Positions 45,791 to 54,603 of a DNA stretch of 64,000 nucleotides are shown piece by piece. The DNA is from Streptomyces sp. NBC_00289. Lineage in GTDB: Bacteria; Actinomycetota; Actinomycetes; Streptomycetales; Streptomycetaceae. The DNA lies in assembly GCF_041435115.1 (NCBI RefSeq), contig NZ_CP108046.1, forward strand, positions 4,960,001 through 5,024,000, in the 5' to 3' direction. Below the pieces are notes generated by a model that saw only the letters and a list, made by a program, of their open reading frames with translations, searched no databases and was not told where the DNA came from. A program made the translations under genes and the position numbers. Position 1 is the first letter of the stretch; each line of letters opens with the position of its first letter.

Positions 45791-47203
45791 TCACGCTGTT
45801 TCGGGTTGCGGTTCCGGTTCCGGTTGCAGCGCCGGCGCGGGCTTCGGTTCCCACTGCGTGGTGGTCCGTACATAGCCGTGGATCACCGAGGTCATCATCA
45901 GAAGGAGAAGTGGTCCGAACACCAGGGGGTGTTCGGCCATTTCCATCGGCAGATAGCGATAGGACAGCAGGAGCGCGGTGAAGACGGTCGCGCCGTAAGC
46001 GACGAGTTGGATTCCTGATCGGTCCCAACCGCGGTCGAGCGAGCGCAGGGCGGCCTCGATCGTGACCGTGAACACCACTCCGGCAATGAGATCCGCGCCG
46101 TAGTGATAGCCGAATCCCAGCGTGGCGACGAGGGTGGCGATCAGCCAGAACGTGCCCGCGAACCGCAGAATTCTTGGGCCCTTCCGGGAATGAATGAAGA
46201 TCGCGGTGGCCCACGCCGTGTGCAGGCTGGGCATGCAGTTGCGTGGGGTGAGCCGGTCGAACGGCATGTGGTGCGGAACGCCGACCGGCGTCGGTGTGTC
46301 AGGCCACAGGTCGGCCACCGCCCACGGCGCGCTGGGCGGCGTTTCCGGCCACAGGTGCGCCGACGCCCAGTGCGCGTTGCCGGTGCCGTAGGCGAAGACC
46401 GGACCGACCACCGGGAAGATCATGTAGATGGCCGGCCCGAGGAGGCCGATCACCATGAAGGTGCGCACCAGATGGTGACCCGGGAAGCGGCGCTCGACCG
46501 CCACGTGACGCAGCTGGTACAGCGCGACGACCACCGCGGCCACCGCGAGCTGGGCGTATACGTAGTTGAGGGCATGGGCACCGAGCGGGCCGGTTGCCGT
46601 GAGGACCCGGCCCACCAGCCACGACGGACTGCCCAGCGCGTGGTCGGCGGTCGCCACGTACTGGTCGAGCACCGTCGGGCGGGTCTTCGACGTGATCAAC
46701 AGCCAGGTGTCGCCCGTCTTACGGCCTGCCACCAGCAGCAGGCCCAGTCCGACGCCCTTCAGCAGCAGGACCCGTTCCCGGCCGGTGCGGCGCGTGACGG
46801 CGATGACCGCACAGCCCAGCATCACCCACAGAGCGCCGTTGCCGAAGGGGTGGCCGTCGGTCAGCCGGGCACCGACCGCCCACCGCACCAGCAGGAAGGC
46901 GAGGTCGATGCCGATCGCGGCACCGGCAGCGGCGAACCGCTGCCGCCGGCTCAGCACGACCATCGTCAACGCCAGTCCGGCGTACAGCATGAAGCCGGAT
47001 TTCGGCGGGAGTATCAGCTCCTGCACCTGGCAGGTGATCGGTCCCGGCAGGCCGTAGCGACGCGCGGCGATCTCCAGCGTGATGAGGAACCCGAGTGCCG
47101 CCACGCCGGTCGCGGCCCACAGCATCGTCCGCGGTCGACGCCACACGGAAAACGCTGTTCTGCGGTCTATTCGCGAAAACACCCGCGCTGCTATAGGTAT
47201 CAA
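45791..47203 (-). CDS. PAP2-superfamily membrane phosphatase/transferase
   Basis: A 470-residue polytopic membrane protein with about twelve helices. The C-terminal half carries the PAP2 active site: RNCMPSLHTAWATAIF (SxH motif) and LGFGYHYGADLIAGVV (last His and Asp), in the arrangement of Aur1/inositol-phosphorylceramide-synthase-like proteins. It would act on a lipid phosphate at the outer membrane face. The C-terminus is Pro/Glu-rich (PEPEPQPETA). Start uncertain: TTG 47203 opens the frame; GTG 47182 and ATG 47125 are alternatives and none has a clear ribosome-binding site. No operon partner. Confidence 0.82.
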   Translation of the reverse strand: MIPIAARVFSRIDRRTAFSVWRRPRTMLWAATGVAALGFLITLEIAARRYGLPGPITCQVQELILPPKSGFMLYAGLALTMVVLSRRQRFAAAGAAIGIDLAFLLVRWAVGARLTDGHPFGNGALWVMLGCAVIAVTRRTGRERVLLLKGVGLGLLLVAGRKTGDTWLLITSKTRPTVLDQYVATADHALGSPSWLVGRVLTATGPLGAHALNYVYAQLAVAAVVVALYQLRHVAVERRFPGHHLVRTFMVIGLLGPAIYMIFPVVGPVFAYGTGNAHWASAHLWPETPPSAPWAVADLWPDTPTPVGVPHHMPFDRLTPRNCMPSLHTAWATAIFIHSRKGPRILRFAGTFWLIATLVATLGFGYHYGADLIAGVVFTVTIEAALRSLDRGWDRSGIQLVAYGATVFTALLLSYRYLPMEMAEHPLVFGPLLLLMMTSVIHGYVRTTTQWEPKPAPALQPEPEPQPETA

Positions 47204-47379
47204 TTATTTGGCCGATTTGTTATCTATGGGTTGAATTGAGGTCGGTCATAGCGCTGGATGACATGGTTTTCCGGTGCAGGACGGGCGATGGGGGCGTTCA
47301 TCGGGAGTTCGCACATGCTATAGGAGCGGTGCAAGTGGGTTTCGGTTGTCGCTCGCGGCTCGAGAACCGGCCGCTTCCG

Positions 47380-47424
47380 CGCTCGACGGTCCTGCGCTCG
47401 ACGGTCCCGCGCTCGACGGTCTCG
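47380..47424. repeat. 15-bp tandem repeat (3 units)
   Basis: Three copies of CGCTCGACGGTCCTG with small changes, in the 276-bp gap between the PAP2 gene and the FG-GAP fragment. The rest of this gap is AT-rich near 47180-47260 and shows no gene. Confidence 0.85.
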
Positions 47425-47479
47425 TGCCAGTGACCCACCACCGCTGACGACCGGGGCAGGACGCCCGCAGCGAGCGGTC

Positions 47480-47698
47480 ATGAACATGCTGTTAGCCCGC
47501 GTGAGGGTGTTCTCGAACTGGGGCGCCTCCTACGACGCGGTCGTCGCGGCCGGTGACATCACCGGCGACGGCCGGACCGACCTCGTCTCGCGCGACACCG
47601 CCGGAAACGTGTACCGCAACAGCGGAGACGGCAAGGGATCGTTCGGCGGACGCACGAGGATCGCGACGGGATGGCAGGGGTACAGGGCCGTGATGTAG
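47480..47698 (+). pseudogene. C-terminal fragment of an FG-GAP/VCBS protein
   Basis: A 72-residue frame with NWGASYDAVVAAGDITGDGR and TDLVSRDTAGNVYRNSGDGK, which is one calcium-loop blade (DITGDGRTD), ending GWQGYRAVM. It lacks a signal peptide and all other blades, so it is best read as the remnant of a longer secreted VCBS protein. It is unlike the four FG-GAP proteins at 25-31 kb in its linker sequences. Confidence 0.6.
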
Positions 47699-47828
47699 CC
47701 GGACAGGGGACATCACCCCATCGCTCGCGCTGCCGGGCCCGGGGCCCCGTCCCGTCCAGGCCCGGCCGTTCGCCGCTCGGTGAACGGGCGGGCCGGCGGT
47801 CATCGGGTCGGGCGCCGGGCAGGCCGCT

Positions 47829-50378
47829 TCAGGATGTCGGCAGGCTGTAGGCGCGGTCGAAGTGCTGGGCCACCAGGTGTCCCGCTCCGTCGCAGGCGAG
47901 TTGCCAGTTGTTCACGCCGGTTTCCCGGCCGTCGGTGAAGTTCCACAGGATGCGGCCCCGGGCGGTGTCGATCGCGTAGAAGCCGGCTCGGTTCTCGAAG
48001 GCCGGGACGTAGATCGCGTGGGGGCCCGTGGCGACCGGGTTGTCCACGTTGAGGCGGGGCGTCGGGCAGAACCAGCGCCGGGAGCCGGTTTCGGCGTCGA
48101 AGGCGCACACGCCGTAGGGATCCGTACCGGTGACGTACACCGTGTCGCCGGCGGCGCCGAGGGAGGCGAACTGGCCGTGTTCGGCCTTCACCCGCCAGCG
48201 GAGCCTGCCGGTGGCGAGGTCCAGCGCGATGAGTTCACGGCCGATGGCGAACACCGTCCCGCCGAGCACCGCCAGGCCCGGCCGGAGGTCGTAGCCGACG
48301 GGATACTTCCACCGTACGGAGCTGTCGTCGGTGTTGCGGACCGTCACGTTGCGCAGGCCGTCGGCGTAGACGAACGCCCCGGAGACGATGACCGGCCGCA
48401 GCGTGATCCCGACGTCCTCCGCGCCGATCGGGATGATGGCCGTCCGACGGGCCTGCAGGTCGACGCCGAAAACCGTCTCCGTGGACGTCGCGACCCCCTC
48501 CTCGTCGGACTGGCGCTGGAGCCGGAGGCCGACGATGGAGACGGCACGGTCGGTGTAGCCGCCGAGCAGCGTGTCGAACCGGAAGTCCGGTCCGAAGTCC
48601 AGTGTGAACCGCTCGGTGCCGTCGGCCGGGTCGACACCGATCACCGTCGATCCCGAGCCGAGCGCGACAACGGCGCCGTACGCCAGCAGCGCCGGGGTCG
48701 GGGACTGACTGATGCCCCGGTAGAGCCACTTGGGGCGCGTTCCGTCCTTGAGGTCGAGGCAGACCAGGTTGCCGGGGCGGGTCTTCACCAGGGCCGTCCC
48801 GTTGGCGAAGACGGCCGGCGCCTGGAGCAACGGATCGCTGCGGAAGGTCCAGTCCGGCTTCGGAGCCGGACCGAGCGGCTGCCCGGCTTGTCCCCCGTCC
48901 TTCCTCCGCGTGATCAGTACGGCGCCGCCGCCACCGACGACGACCGCCGTGCCCAGCGACGCGGCGAGGATCGCGCGCCGGGAGACACCCGGCCAGGACG
49001 GGGCGCGGTGCTGCCGGGGGGTGGGGGACGGGTTCCGGTGTCCGGGGGAGGTGGGGTGAGTCGGCTCCGCGGGCTCGGTGAGGGTCCGTGACCCGGCCCC
49101 CGCCGGGGCGCCGACCACGTCCCCGGGGCCGTGCGTTCCGGCATCGGGTGCCGGACGCGCCGCCTCCGTCGTCGCCGTCGTCATCGCCGTCGTCATCGCG
49201 GAGGTCGTCAGGTCCTGGCCCATGGCATGCGCGGCGCCCGCGGTATCCGCGGCGACCGGAGCGCCGGCGGCACCCGCACCATCCGCAACGCCCGGCAGTG
49301 AGCCGTCCGCGGCCGCCGAGACCTGGGCAACGGGGGCCGGGTGGGCGGGGAGCCGCGCGGCGTACGCCTGGGCGTGGGACGCCTGGGCATCGGGCCCCGG
49401 GGCGGCGGGCTGTGGGACAGAGGGGGCCGGGGCAGCGGGAACCGGGCCGACGGGGGCCGGGACCACGCGGGTTCCGGTCCACGACGCGTCGTCGAGGTCT
49501 CTCACGGCCGCCGCGCGGCGGGCGATCGACGCGGTCACCGGGGCCGGGAGCCAGCCGTCTCCGAGAACCTGTTCCGCGCCGCTGGGCGCGCAGGCGGCGG
49601 CCAGCCGTTCGGCGGTGATCCGCAGGTCCGGATCCCTCGCGAGACAGAGACTGATGATCTTGTCCAGCGGCTCGGGCACGTCCCTGAGGTCGGGTGTGCC
49701 GTGCGCCACCTGGTAGAGGAGCGCGGCCACCGAGGAGCCGTTGAACGGCGCGCGTCCGGTCGCGGCGAACGCGAGCACCGAGCCGAGGGAGAAGACGTCC
49801 CCCTCCGGTCCGATCGGATCACCGGTGGCGTGCTCGGGGCACATGTACTCGAAGGAGCCGAACAGCATCCCGGAGTGCGTCAGGTCGTAACCGTCGCTCG
49901 CCCGGACGATGCCGAAGTCGATGACCCGCGGACCGTCCGCGGCGAGCAGCACGTTGGACGGCTTCAGGTCGCGGTGCACCAGTCCCGCCGCGTGGACGGC
50001 CATCAGCGCCTCGGCGACGCCGGCGCCCAGTGCGAGCGCCGACTCCACGGGGAGCGGTCCGTGCTCGGCGACCGCCTCCGCCAGTGTCGGGCCGGGTATG
50101 TAGGTGGTGGCCAGCCAGGGCGTGGTGCCATCCGGCTCGGCGTCCACCACCGGTGCCGTGTACCTGCTGGTGACCACGCTCGCGGCCTCCACCTCGCGAC
50201 GGAAGCGGATGTGGAACTTCCTGTCCCCCGTCATCTCGGGGCGGATGGCCTTGACCGCGACGACGCGCCCACGCGGGGACGTGGCCAGGTACACGCGCCC
50301 CATTCCGCCTGCGCCGAGCCGCGCCACGAGTCGGTAGGGACCAAACTTCTCGGGATCATCCGGGCCCAGTGGTTCCAT
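47829..50378 (-). CDS. Serine/threonine protein kinase with PQQ-type beta-propeller
   Basis: An 849-residue protein. The kinase domain (about 10-270) is complete: GAGGMGRVY loop, VAVKAIRPE lysine, VHRDLKPSNVLL catalytic loop, VIDFGIVR, and PEGDVFSLGSVLAF. A Pro/Ala-rich juxtamembrane linker follows, then one membrane helix (ILAASLGTAVVVGGGGAVLI, near 490) and an extracytoplasmic PQQ/WD-type propeller (IALDLATGRLRWRVKAEHGQ, VCAFDAETGSRRWFC). This is a membrane receptor kinase that could sense a cell-envelope ligand. Start: ATG 50378 after GAGG. The upstream frame is also open but not family-like. Confidence 0.93.
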   Translation of the reverse strand: MEPLGPDDPEKFGPYRLVARLGAGGMGRVYLATSPRGRVVAVKAIRPEMTGDRKFHIRFRREVEAASVVTSRYTAPVVDAEPDGTTPWLATTYIPGPTLAEAVAEHGPLPVESALALGAGVAEALMAVHAAGLVHRDLKPSNVLLAADGPRVIDFGIVRASDGYDLTHSGMLFGSFEYMCPEHATGDPIGPEGDVFSLGSVLAFAATGRAPFNGSSVAALLYQVAHGTPDLRDVPEPLDKIISLCLARDPDLRITAERLAAACAPSGAEQVLGDGWLPAPVTASIARRAAAVRDLDDASWTGTRVVPAPVGPVPAAPAPSVPQPAAPGPDAQASHAQAYAARLPAHPAPVAQVSAAADGSLPGVADGAGAAGAPVAADTAGAAHAMGQDLTTSAMTTAMTTATTEAARPAPDAGTHGPGDVVGAPAGAGSRTLTEPAEPTHPTSPGHRNPSPTPRQHRAPSWPGVSRRAILAASLGTAVVVGGGGAVLITRRKDGGQAGQPLGPAPKPDWTFRSDPLLQAPAVFANGTALVKTRPGNLVCLDLKDGTRPKWLYRGISQSPTPALLAYGAVVALGSGSTVIGVDPADGTERFTLDFGPDFRFDTLLGGYTDRAVSIVGLRLQRQSDEEGVATSTETVFGVDLQARRTAIIPIGAEDVGITLRPVIVSGAFVYADGLRNVTVRNTDDSSVRWKYPVGYDLRPGLAVLGGTVFAIGRELIALDLATGRLRWRVKAEHGQFASLGAAGDTVYVTGTDPYGVCAFDAETGSRRWFCPTPRLNVDNPVATGPHAIYVPAFENRAGFYAIDTARGRILWNFTDGRETGVNNWQLACDGAGHLVAQHFDRAYSLPTS

Positions 50379-50848
50379 GACCTCAGCTGCCTGTCCTCGG
50401 TGATGACGGGTGCGAATCGGCCCGCCGGGGCCAAGGGCGACCGGTTGTCCAGGCGACTCCCTGCGGTCCCTCCCCCACCGCCCCGCTCGTCCCGAGGCCA
50501 CGGCCGGCTCTTCCAGAACGCCCGTCCGGCATCCGGGATGCGGCCCTGGTCATGGGTGGAGTGCATGGCGGGGCAGGATCGCCCTGTCAGGGTCTGAGAG
50601 CACAGTAGAGGCTGAAGTGGTCGGTGAGTGGCACTTTCTGTGAGCTATTTACAGTTACCTCAACCTGAGCTTTTCTCCACTTTTCCCTCTTTCAGGCGGA
50701 GTTGACGGATCGTCAGGTAACTTCCCGAGTCGTCACGAGAAGTCACCCCGGGCCAGACGACAGAAGCGGCCGGCGTCGCCCCGGACTCCGATGCGGGCGG
50801 GCGTGCCTGCCGGGTCCGGGGCGAACGTGTACCGGGCGCAACCGTCGG

Positions 50849-51538
50849 TCAGCCGCTCCACTCGGGGTTGCGCCCACTGGCTCCGAGCGCACGGTGGAAG
50901 GCGGGGGCATCGACGGACACGGGCACGGGCGGGCCGAAGCCACCGGTGGCCCGGGCGTGCTCGGCGATCTGCTCGACCGCGCCGAGCGCGGCCCGCGCGG
51001 TCTGCTCACCCAGGGCGAAGGGCCGACCGGTGGCACGGGCCAGATCCCAGCCGTGCACGGCGAGTTCCTCCAGCGTGACGGTCGCCGCGAACGCGGCGGG
51101 CATCTCTCCCGGACCGAACTCCGTGACCCCCTCGTAGGCCGCCGGATCGGCCCAGGCCACCGCGGCCCGCTCGGCGGCCTCGGCGACGTCCGCCGGTGAC
51201 ATCGCCGGCGCGGCATCCCCGCCGGACCCCGATTCCTTACGGGCGGCCCGTGCGGAGGCCGACAGGGTGCCTCCCAGGTGTTCGAGGAGCTCGGCGACCG
51301 TGAACTTCTCGCACGGGGTGCGCCCGCCGAGCTGCTCGGACCGGATGGCGGAGACCGTGGCCGCCACGGCGTCGGCGCATTTCCGGATGGCGGGGTACAG
51401 GGTGTCGTACGCGCTGGGCGCACCGTGCTCGCCGTGCTCGCCGTGCTCGTCACGCTCCGAGTCCACAGGTGTGGGTCCGGGTCCGGGTGCGGGTGCTGGC
51501 GCTGGTGCTGGTGCTGGTGCGTTCATGGATGTGCTCAT
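50849..51538 (-). CDS. TIGR03086-type / mycothiol-dependent maleylpyruvate isomerase-fold protein
   Basis: A 229-residue protein. Residues 45-229 have the DinB-like helical fold: the RTPCEKFTVAELLEHLGGTL segment with a metal-site His, and LEELAVHGWDLARATGRPF with the second His and Asp. Members are thought to bind a metal and use mycothiol, the actinobacterial thiol, but their reactions are mostly unknown. The first 40 residues are low complexity: (Pro-Ala)n from a GGTGCT repeat, then three EHG units. Start: ATG 51538 or ATG 51526. The 470 bp between it and the kinase gene hold no gene that I can support. Confidence 0.85.
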   Translation of the reverse strand: MSTSMNAPAPAPAPAPAPGPGPTPVDSERDEHGEHGEHGAPSAYDTLYPAIRKCADAVAATVSAIRSEQLGGRTPCEKFTVAELLEHLGGTLSASARAARKESGSGGDAAPAMSPADVAEAAERAAVAWADPAAYEGVTEFGPGEMPAAFAATVTLEELAVHGWDLARATGRPFALGEQTARAALGAVEQIAEHARATGGFGPPVPVSVDAPAFHRALGASGRNPEWSG

Positions 51539-51608
51539 GAGTTTTCCCCTTCGGATACTCGGATACGTCGGTGAGTCGGCGGGGTTCGCGTGGGGCCGTC
51601 GGTCCGTG

Positions 51609-51788
51609 TCAGCGGTGCGTGGGGCCGTCGGTCCGTGCGAGGTGTCAGCGGTGCGTGGGGCCGTCGGTCCGTGCGAGGTGTCAGCGGTGCGTGGGGCCGT
51701 CGGTCCGTGCGAGGTGTCAGCGGTGCGTGGGGCCGTCGGTCCGTGCGAGGTGTCAGCGGTGCGTGGGGCCGTCGGTCCGTGCGAGGTG
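51609..51788. repeat. 36-bp tandem repeat (5 identical units)
   Basis: Five exact copies of a 36-bp unit (starting TCAGCGGTGCGTGGGGCCGT) without spacers, with a partial copy on each side. It lies between the DinB-like gene and the SRPBCC gene. The identity between copies points to recent expansion. Confidence 0.95.
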
Positions 51789-51848
51789 TCAGCGGTCGGT
51801 CGGCGGGGGTCGCCCGCTCGGCGGCGGTCAGTCGCGTCGGTGGCGCCC

Positions 51849-51968
51849 GGTCAGCCGGCCAGCCGGTCCGCCGTTCAGCCGGTCAGCCGGTCGGCCGGCC
51901 CGCCGTTCAGCCGGTCCGCCGGTCCGCCGGCCAGCCGGCCAGCCGTTCAGCCGTTCAGCCGTTCAGCC
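51849..51968. repeat. Degenerate 9-bp CCGGTCAGC-type tandem repeat
   Basis: About 13 imperfect units of GCCGGTCAG / GCCGTTCAG / GCCGGCCAG follow the 36-bp array. The SRPBCC gene stop codon lies inside the last unit. Confidence 0.8.
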
Positions 51969-52385
51969 GGTGAAGAAGGGTGCGGGCTCGCCCGTCTCCG
52001 CGTAGGCCTTGAGCTGTACGAACTTCGTCGCCCAGCCGAAGGTGAAGTCCCGGTAGGCGTCGTCGACGGCGGGGAAGCCGCTGTGCGTGAAGCGCAGCGT
52101 GACGCCACCCTCGGGCGGAGTCAGAAGTTCGTAGGTCTGCCGGGTGTCGGTCCAGGGGCCGTTCTCTCCCGTCAGGACGAGTCGCTTGCCGGGCTCCGCC
52201 TCCGTGACCCGCAGCCGCCACGACTCGTCCACGCCCGGGAACCGCAGTGCGTGCAGTCCGCCCACCTCCTGGTCGGCGGTGGCGGTCGTGGTGAACCAGG
52301 CGTGGATGCCCTCGGCCGTGGAGATCGCCGCGTACACGGTGTCCGCGTCGGCCCCGATGTGCAGTTGCATCGCGATGTCCGCCAT
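51963..52385 (-). CDS. SRPBCC-family (AHSA1-like) protein 1
   Basis: A 140-residue START/Bet v 1-like protein. DIAMQLHIGADADTVYAAIS opens the fold, TAEGIHAWFTTTATAD and LRFTHSGFPAVDDAYRDFTF are typical of bacterial AHSA1-like proteins, and the C-terminal helix is WATKFVQLKAYAE. It probably binds a hydrophobic ligand. Start: ATG 52385 after AAGGAGC; a reading upstream into the 9-bp repeat is unlikely. It is divergent from the ArsR-type regulator that is coupled to a second SRPBCC gene, so the three probably form one system. Confidence 0.88.
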   Translation of the reverse strand: MADIAMQLHIGADADTVYAAISTAEGIHAWFTTTATADQEVGGLHALRFPGVDESWRLRVTEAEPGKRLVLTGENGPWTDTRQTYELLTPPEGGVTLRFTHSGFPAVDDAYRDFTFGWATKFVQLKAYAETGEPAPFFTG

Positions 52386-52403
52386 GACGTGCGCTCCTTC
52401 GTC

Positions 52404-52447
52404 GGTCGATCCGGTCGATCCGGTCGATCCGGTCGATCCGGTCGATC
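52404..52447. repeat. 9-bp tandem repeat GGTCGATCC
   Basis: Four full units and a partial fifth in the divergent promoter region between the SRPBCC 1 gene and the ArsR-type gene. Confidence 0.9.
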
Positions 52448-52494
52448 GAGCTCGACCCGGCACGACCGGGCGATCGAGCCCAACCCTCACTCGC

Positions 52495-52549
52495 TTTAGC
52501 CCAGACTAAAATGACTTCGCCGCGATGGCAAACTGTAGCCAGGGCTAAA
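52495..52549. promoter_or_regulatory. Two palindromic operators of the ArsR-type regulator
   Basis: TTTAG-N6-CTAAA at 52495-52510 and TGTAG-N6-CTAAA at 52534-52549. The second ends at the base before the regulator ATG. The shared half-sites suggest autoregulation. Confidence 0.6.
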
Positions 52550-52891
52550 ATGAGCTTCATGGATGCTGTACGGGCGGTCGCGGAACCCAGAAGGCGCGAG
52601 ATTCTGCGCCTGGTCTGGGAGTCGGAGCTGTCCGCGGGAGAGATCGCCGAGCGGTTCGACGTCACGTTCGGGGCGGTCTCCCAGCACCTCAAGGTGCTCA
52701 GGGACGCCGGCCTCGTCACGCTGCGCCAGGACGGCAAGAAGCGCTTCTACCAGGCCGACCGTGAGGCCATGGGCCCCCTGGCCGACTATCTGCAGTCCAT
52801 GTGGGCCACCAGGCTCGACACACTGGCGGAGCTGGCGGAAGCGGCCGAGCGGGCCGAACGGCCCGAGGAATCCGAAGGGGCGAACCGTTGA
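52550..52891 (+). CDS. ArsR-type transcriptional regulator
   Basis: A 113-residue winged-helix regulator. AVAEPRRREILRLVWESE, then LSAGEIAERFDVTFGAVSQH and LKVLRDAGLVTLRQDGKKRF form the DNA-binding domain. There is no cysteine metal-site motif, so it is one of the ArsR-fold proteins paired with SRPBCC genes, not a metal sensor. Start: ATG 52550; a second ATG at 52511 lies just after the first operator and would add 13 residues. Its stop overlaps the next start (TTGA). It should control both itself and the divergent SRPBCC 1 gene. Confidence 0.9.
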   Translation: MSFMDAVRAVAEPRRREILRLVWESELSAGEIAERFDVTFGAVSQHLKVLRDAGLVTLRQDGKKRFYQADREAMGPLADYLQSMWATRLDTLAELAEAAERAERPEESEGANR

Positions 52892-53325
52892 ACGCGAACC
52901 TGGCCACCGTGGAGCGGCTCATCGCCGCCCGCCCCGAAACGGTGTTCTCCTTCTTCACCGACCGCGCCAAGTGGCTGTCCTGGATGGGCAGGGACGGCGC
53001 GTTCGACTTCTCGCCCGGCGGCGCCTACCGGACGACCGTCAACGGCGAGAACATCGCCGAGGGCCGCTTCGTCGAGATCGATCCGCCCAAGCGGCTCGTC
53101 TTCACCTGGGGCTGGGTCGGGGGCGCGATGCCCGTACCGCCCGGCTCGACCACGGTCGAGATCACCCTCGAACCGGTCCCCGACGGCACTTTGCTGCGCC
53201 TGGTCCACCGTGGCCTGCCCTCGCCGGAGGCGTGCGCCGCGCACGAGGAGGGCTGGACTCACTACGTGGACCGGCTCGCGACCGTCGCGGCGGGCGGCGA
53301 CCCGGGGCCCGACGTCTGGATGTGA
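52888..53325 (+). CDS. SRPBCC-family (AHSA1-like) protein 2
   Basis: A 145-residue Bet v 1-fold protein. VERLIAARPETVFSFFTDRA, then KWLSWMGRDGAFDFSPGGAY and RLVFTWGWVGG are the usual AHSA1-like segments, and EEGWTHYVDRLATVA is the C-terminal helix. The TTG start at 52888 overlaps the ArsR stop codon (TTGA), so it depends on translation of the regulator. Pairs of ArsR and SRPBCC genes are very common in actinobacteria; the ligand is unknown. Confidence 0.9.
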   Translation: MNANLATVERLIAARPETVFSFFTDRAKWLSWMGRDGAFDFSPGGAYRTTVNGENIAEGRFVEIDPPKRLVFTWGWVGGAMPVPPGSTTVEITLEPVPDGTLLRLVHRGLPSPEACAAHEEGWTHYVDRLATVAAGGDPGPDVWM

Positions 53326-53425
53326 GCCACCGCGGGCTTCCCCGGCGCGTGGAAGCCGGTCGCGGGACATGGTGTTCCCCTCGTCCGCGTGATCGGGAGG
53401 AGGAGAAACCCGGGACCAGGTCCCC

Positions 53426-54457
53426 CTACGGATGCAGGACGATCTTGCCTGCCACCGTGCCCGACTCCGCCAGCCGCAGGGCGTCCCCGGCGCGGACGAG
53501 CGGCAGTCGGGTGGCGATCTGGGCGGTGACGTCGCCGCGTTGGAGGGCGGCGAAGACCTGGGTGAGGTCGGCGCGCAGCCGGGCCCGGAAGCGGTTCCTG
53601 GCCAGGGCGCGCCCGGCCCAGACGTTGAAGAAGTAGGCGCTACGGCGGTTGGGCAGCGCGTTCCACAGCCACACCCGGCCGAGCAGCTTGAGGACGGGCC
53701 ACTGCTTGGAGCCCTCGTCGTCCCGGGTGGACGCGCTGCCGTACGAGACGAGGGTGCCGCCGGGTGCGAGGAGGCGCCAGGAGTCGACCAGGCCCGGGCC
53801 GCCGACGTGGTCGAAGACGGCGTCCACCCCCCCGGGGGTGAGCTCGCGGACCCGCGCGGCGACGTTCCCGGCGCGGTAGTCGACGGGGGTGACGCCCCGC
53901 TCCCGCAGGGCGTCGTGGTGACGGGGGGATGCCGTACCGATGACCTTCGCGCCCGCGGCGAGGGCGAGCTGGACCAGGACCGAGCCGACCCCGCCGTTGG
54001 CGCCGTGCACCAGGACGGTCTGCCCGGCGCGGACCCGGGCCTTGCGGTGCAGCATCTGCCAGGCGGTGATGCCGTTGACGACCAGGGTCTCCGCCTCCGC
54101 CGCGCCGACGCCGTCGGGTACGGCCACCACGTCGGCCGCGTCGACGAGCACGTGGCTGGCCCAGCCGCCGGTCTTGACCAGGGCGGCCACCCGGGTGCCG
54201 GCCAGGCCCGGCTCGACGCCCTCGCCGGTCGACAGGACCGTGCCGACCAGGTCGTAGCCCGGTACGAAGGGGAACGGGGGCTGGTCGTAGTAGCGGCCGC
54301 GGCGCATCTGCTGCTCGGCGAAGGAGACGCCGGTCGCCTCCATCCGGATCACGACCTGTCCGGGGCCGGCGGCGGGGACGGCTCCGTGCCGGATCTCCAG
54401 CCCGTCCGGCTCGACCTTGCCCGGCAGGACGACCTCGACGAGTCCTTCGGCGTTCAT
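53426..54457 (-). CDS. Medium-chain quinone-oxidoreductase-like dehydrogenase
   Basis: A 343-residue MDR-family enzyme. GroES-like N domain with GVSFAEQQMRRGRYYDQPPF and FVPGYDLVGTVLSTG, then the nucleotide fold with VLVHGANGGVGSVLVQLALA. The structural and catalytic zinc cysteines are absent, which places it with NADPH quinone oxidoreductases or enoyl reductases. Substrate unknown. Start: ATG 54457 with GGAGGT eight bases before it. Divergent from a TetR-type gene, the normal arrangement for a repressor controlling its neighbour. Confidence 0.92.
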   Translation of the reverse strand: MNAEGLVEVVLPGKVEPDGLEIRHGAVPAAGPGQVVIRMEATGVSFAEQQMRRGRYYDQPPFPFVPGYDLVGTVLSTGEGVEPGLAGTRVAALVKTGGWASHVLVDAADVVAVPDGVGAAEAETLVVNGITAWQMLHRKARVRAGQTVLVHGANGGVGSVLVQLALAAGAKVIGTASPRHHDALRERGVTPVDYRAGNVAARVRELTPGGVDAVFDHVGGPGLVDSWRLLAPGGTLVSYGSASTRDDEGSKQWPVLKLLGRVWLWNALPNRRSAYFFNVWAGRALARNRFRARLRADLTQVFAALQRGDVTAQIATRLPLVRAGDALRLAESGTVAGKIVLHP

Positions 54458-54490
54458 GACGACCTCCATGGGGTTACCGCTGCTTGCGTT

Positions 54491-54507
54491 CGTTATAAGT
54501 TCTAACG
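54491..54507. promoter_or_regulatory. Candidate TetR operator
   Basis: CGTTA-N7-TAACG, a perfect palindrome 34 bp upstream of the oxidoreductase ATG in the 146-bp divergent gap. A related half (CTCTAACT) lies about 45 bp away. Confidence 0.5.
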
Positions 54508-54603
54508 CCTCGCCGTCCGGACTGTCAATATCTTTCGTGATAGCCTCTAACTAAATCTTGAAGCTCTAGGGTTCAGCCGCAGGACGACGGAAGGTGGCAG
54601 GCC

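Noticed and set aside
51609..51788. 36-bp repeats as a CRISPR array
   Set aside because: The units are directly joined with no unique spacers, and no cas gene is present.
51267..52499. Plus-strand 410-codon frame through the repeats
   Set aside because: It consists of repeat-derived SAVRGAVGPCEV units and Ser/Pro/Ala runs and overlaps the well-supported SRPBCC gene on the other strand.
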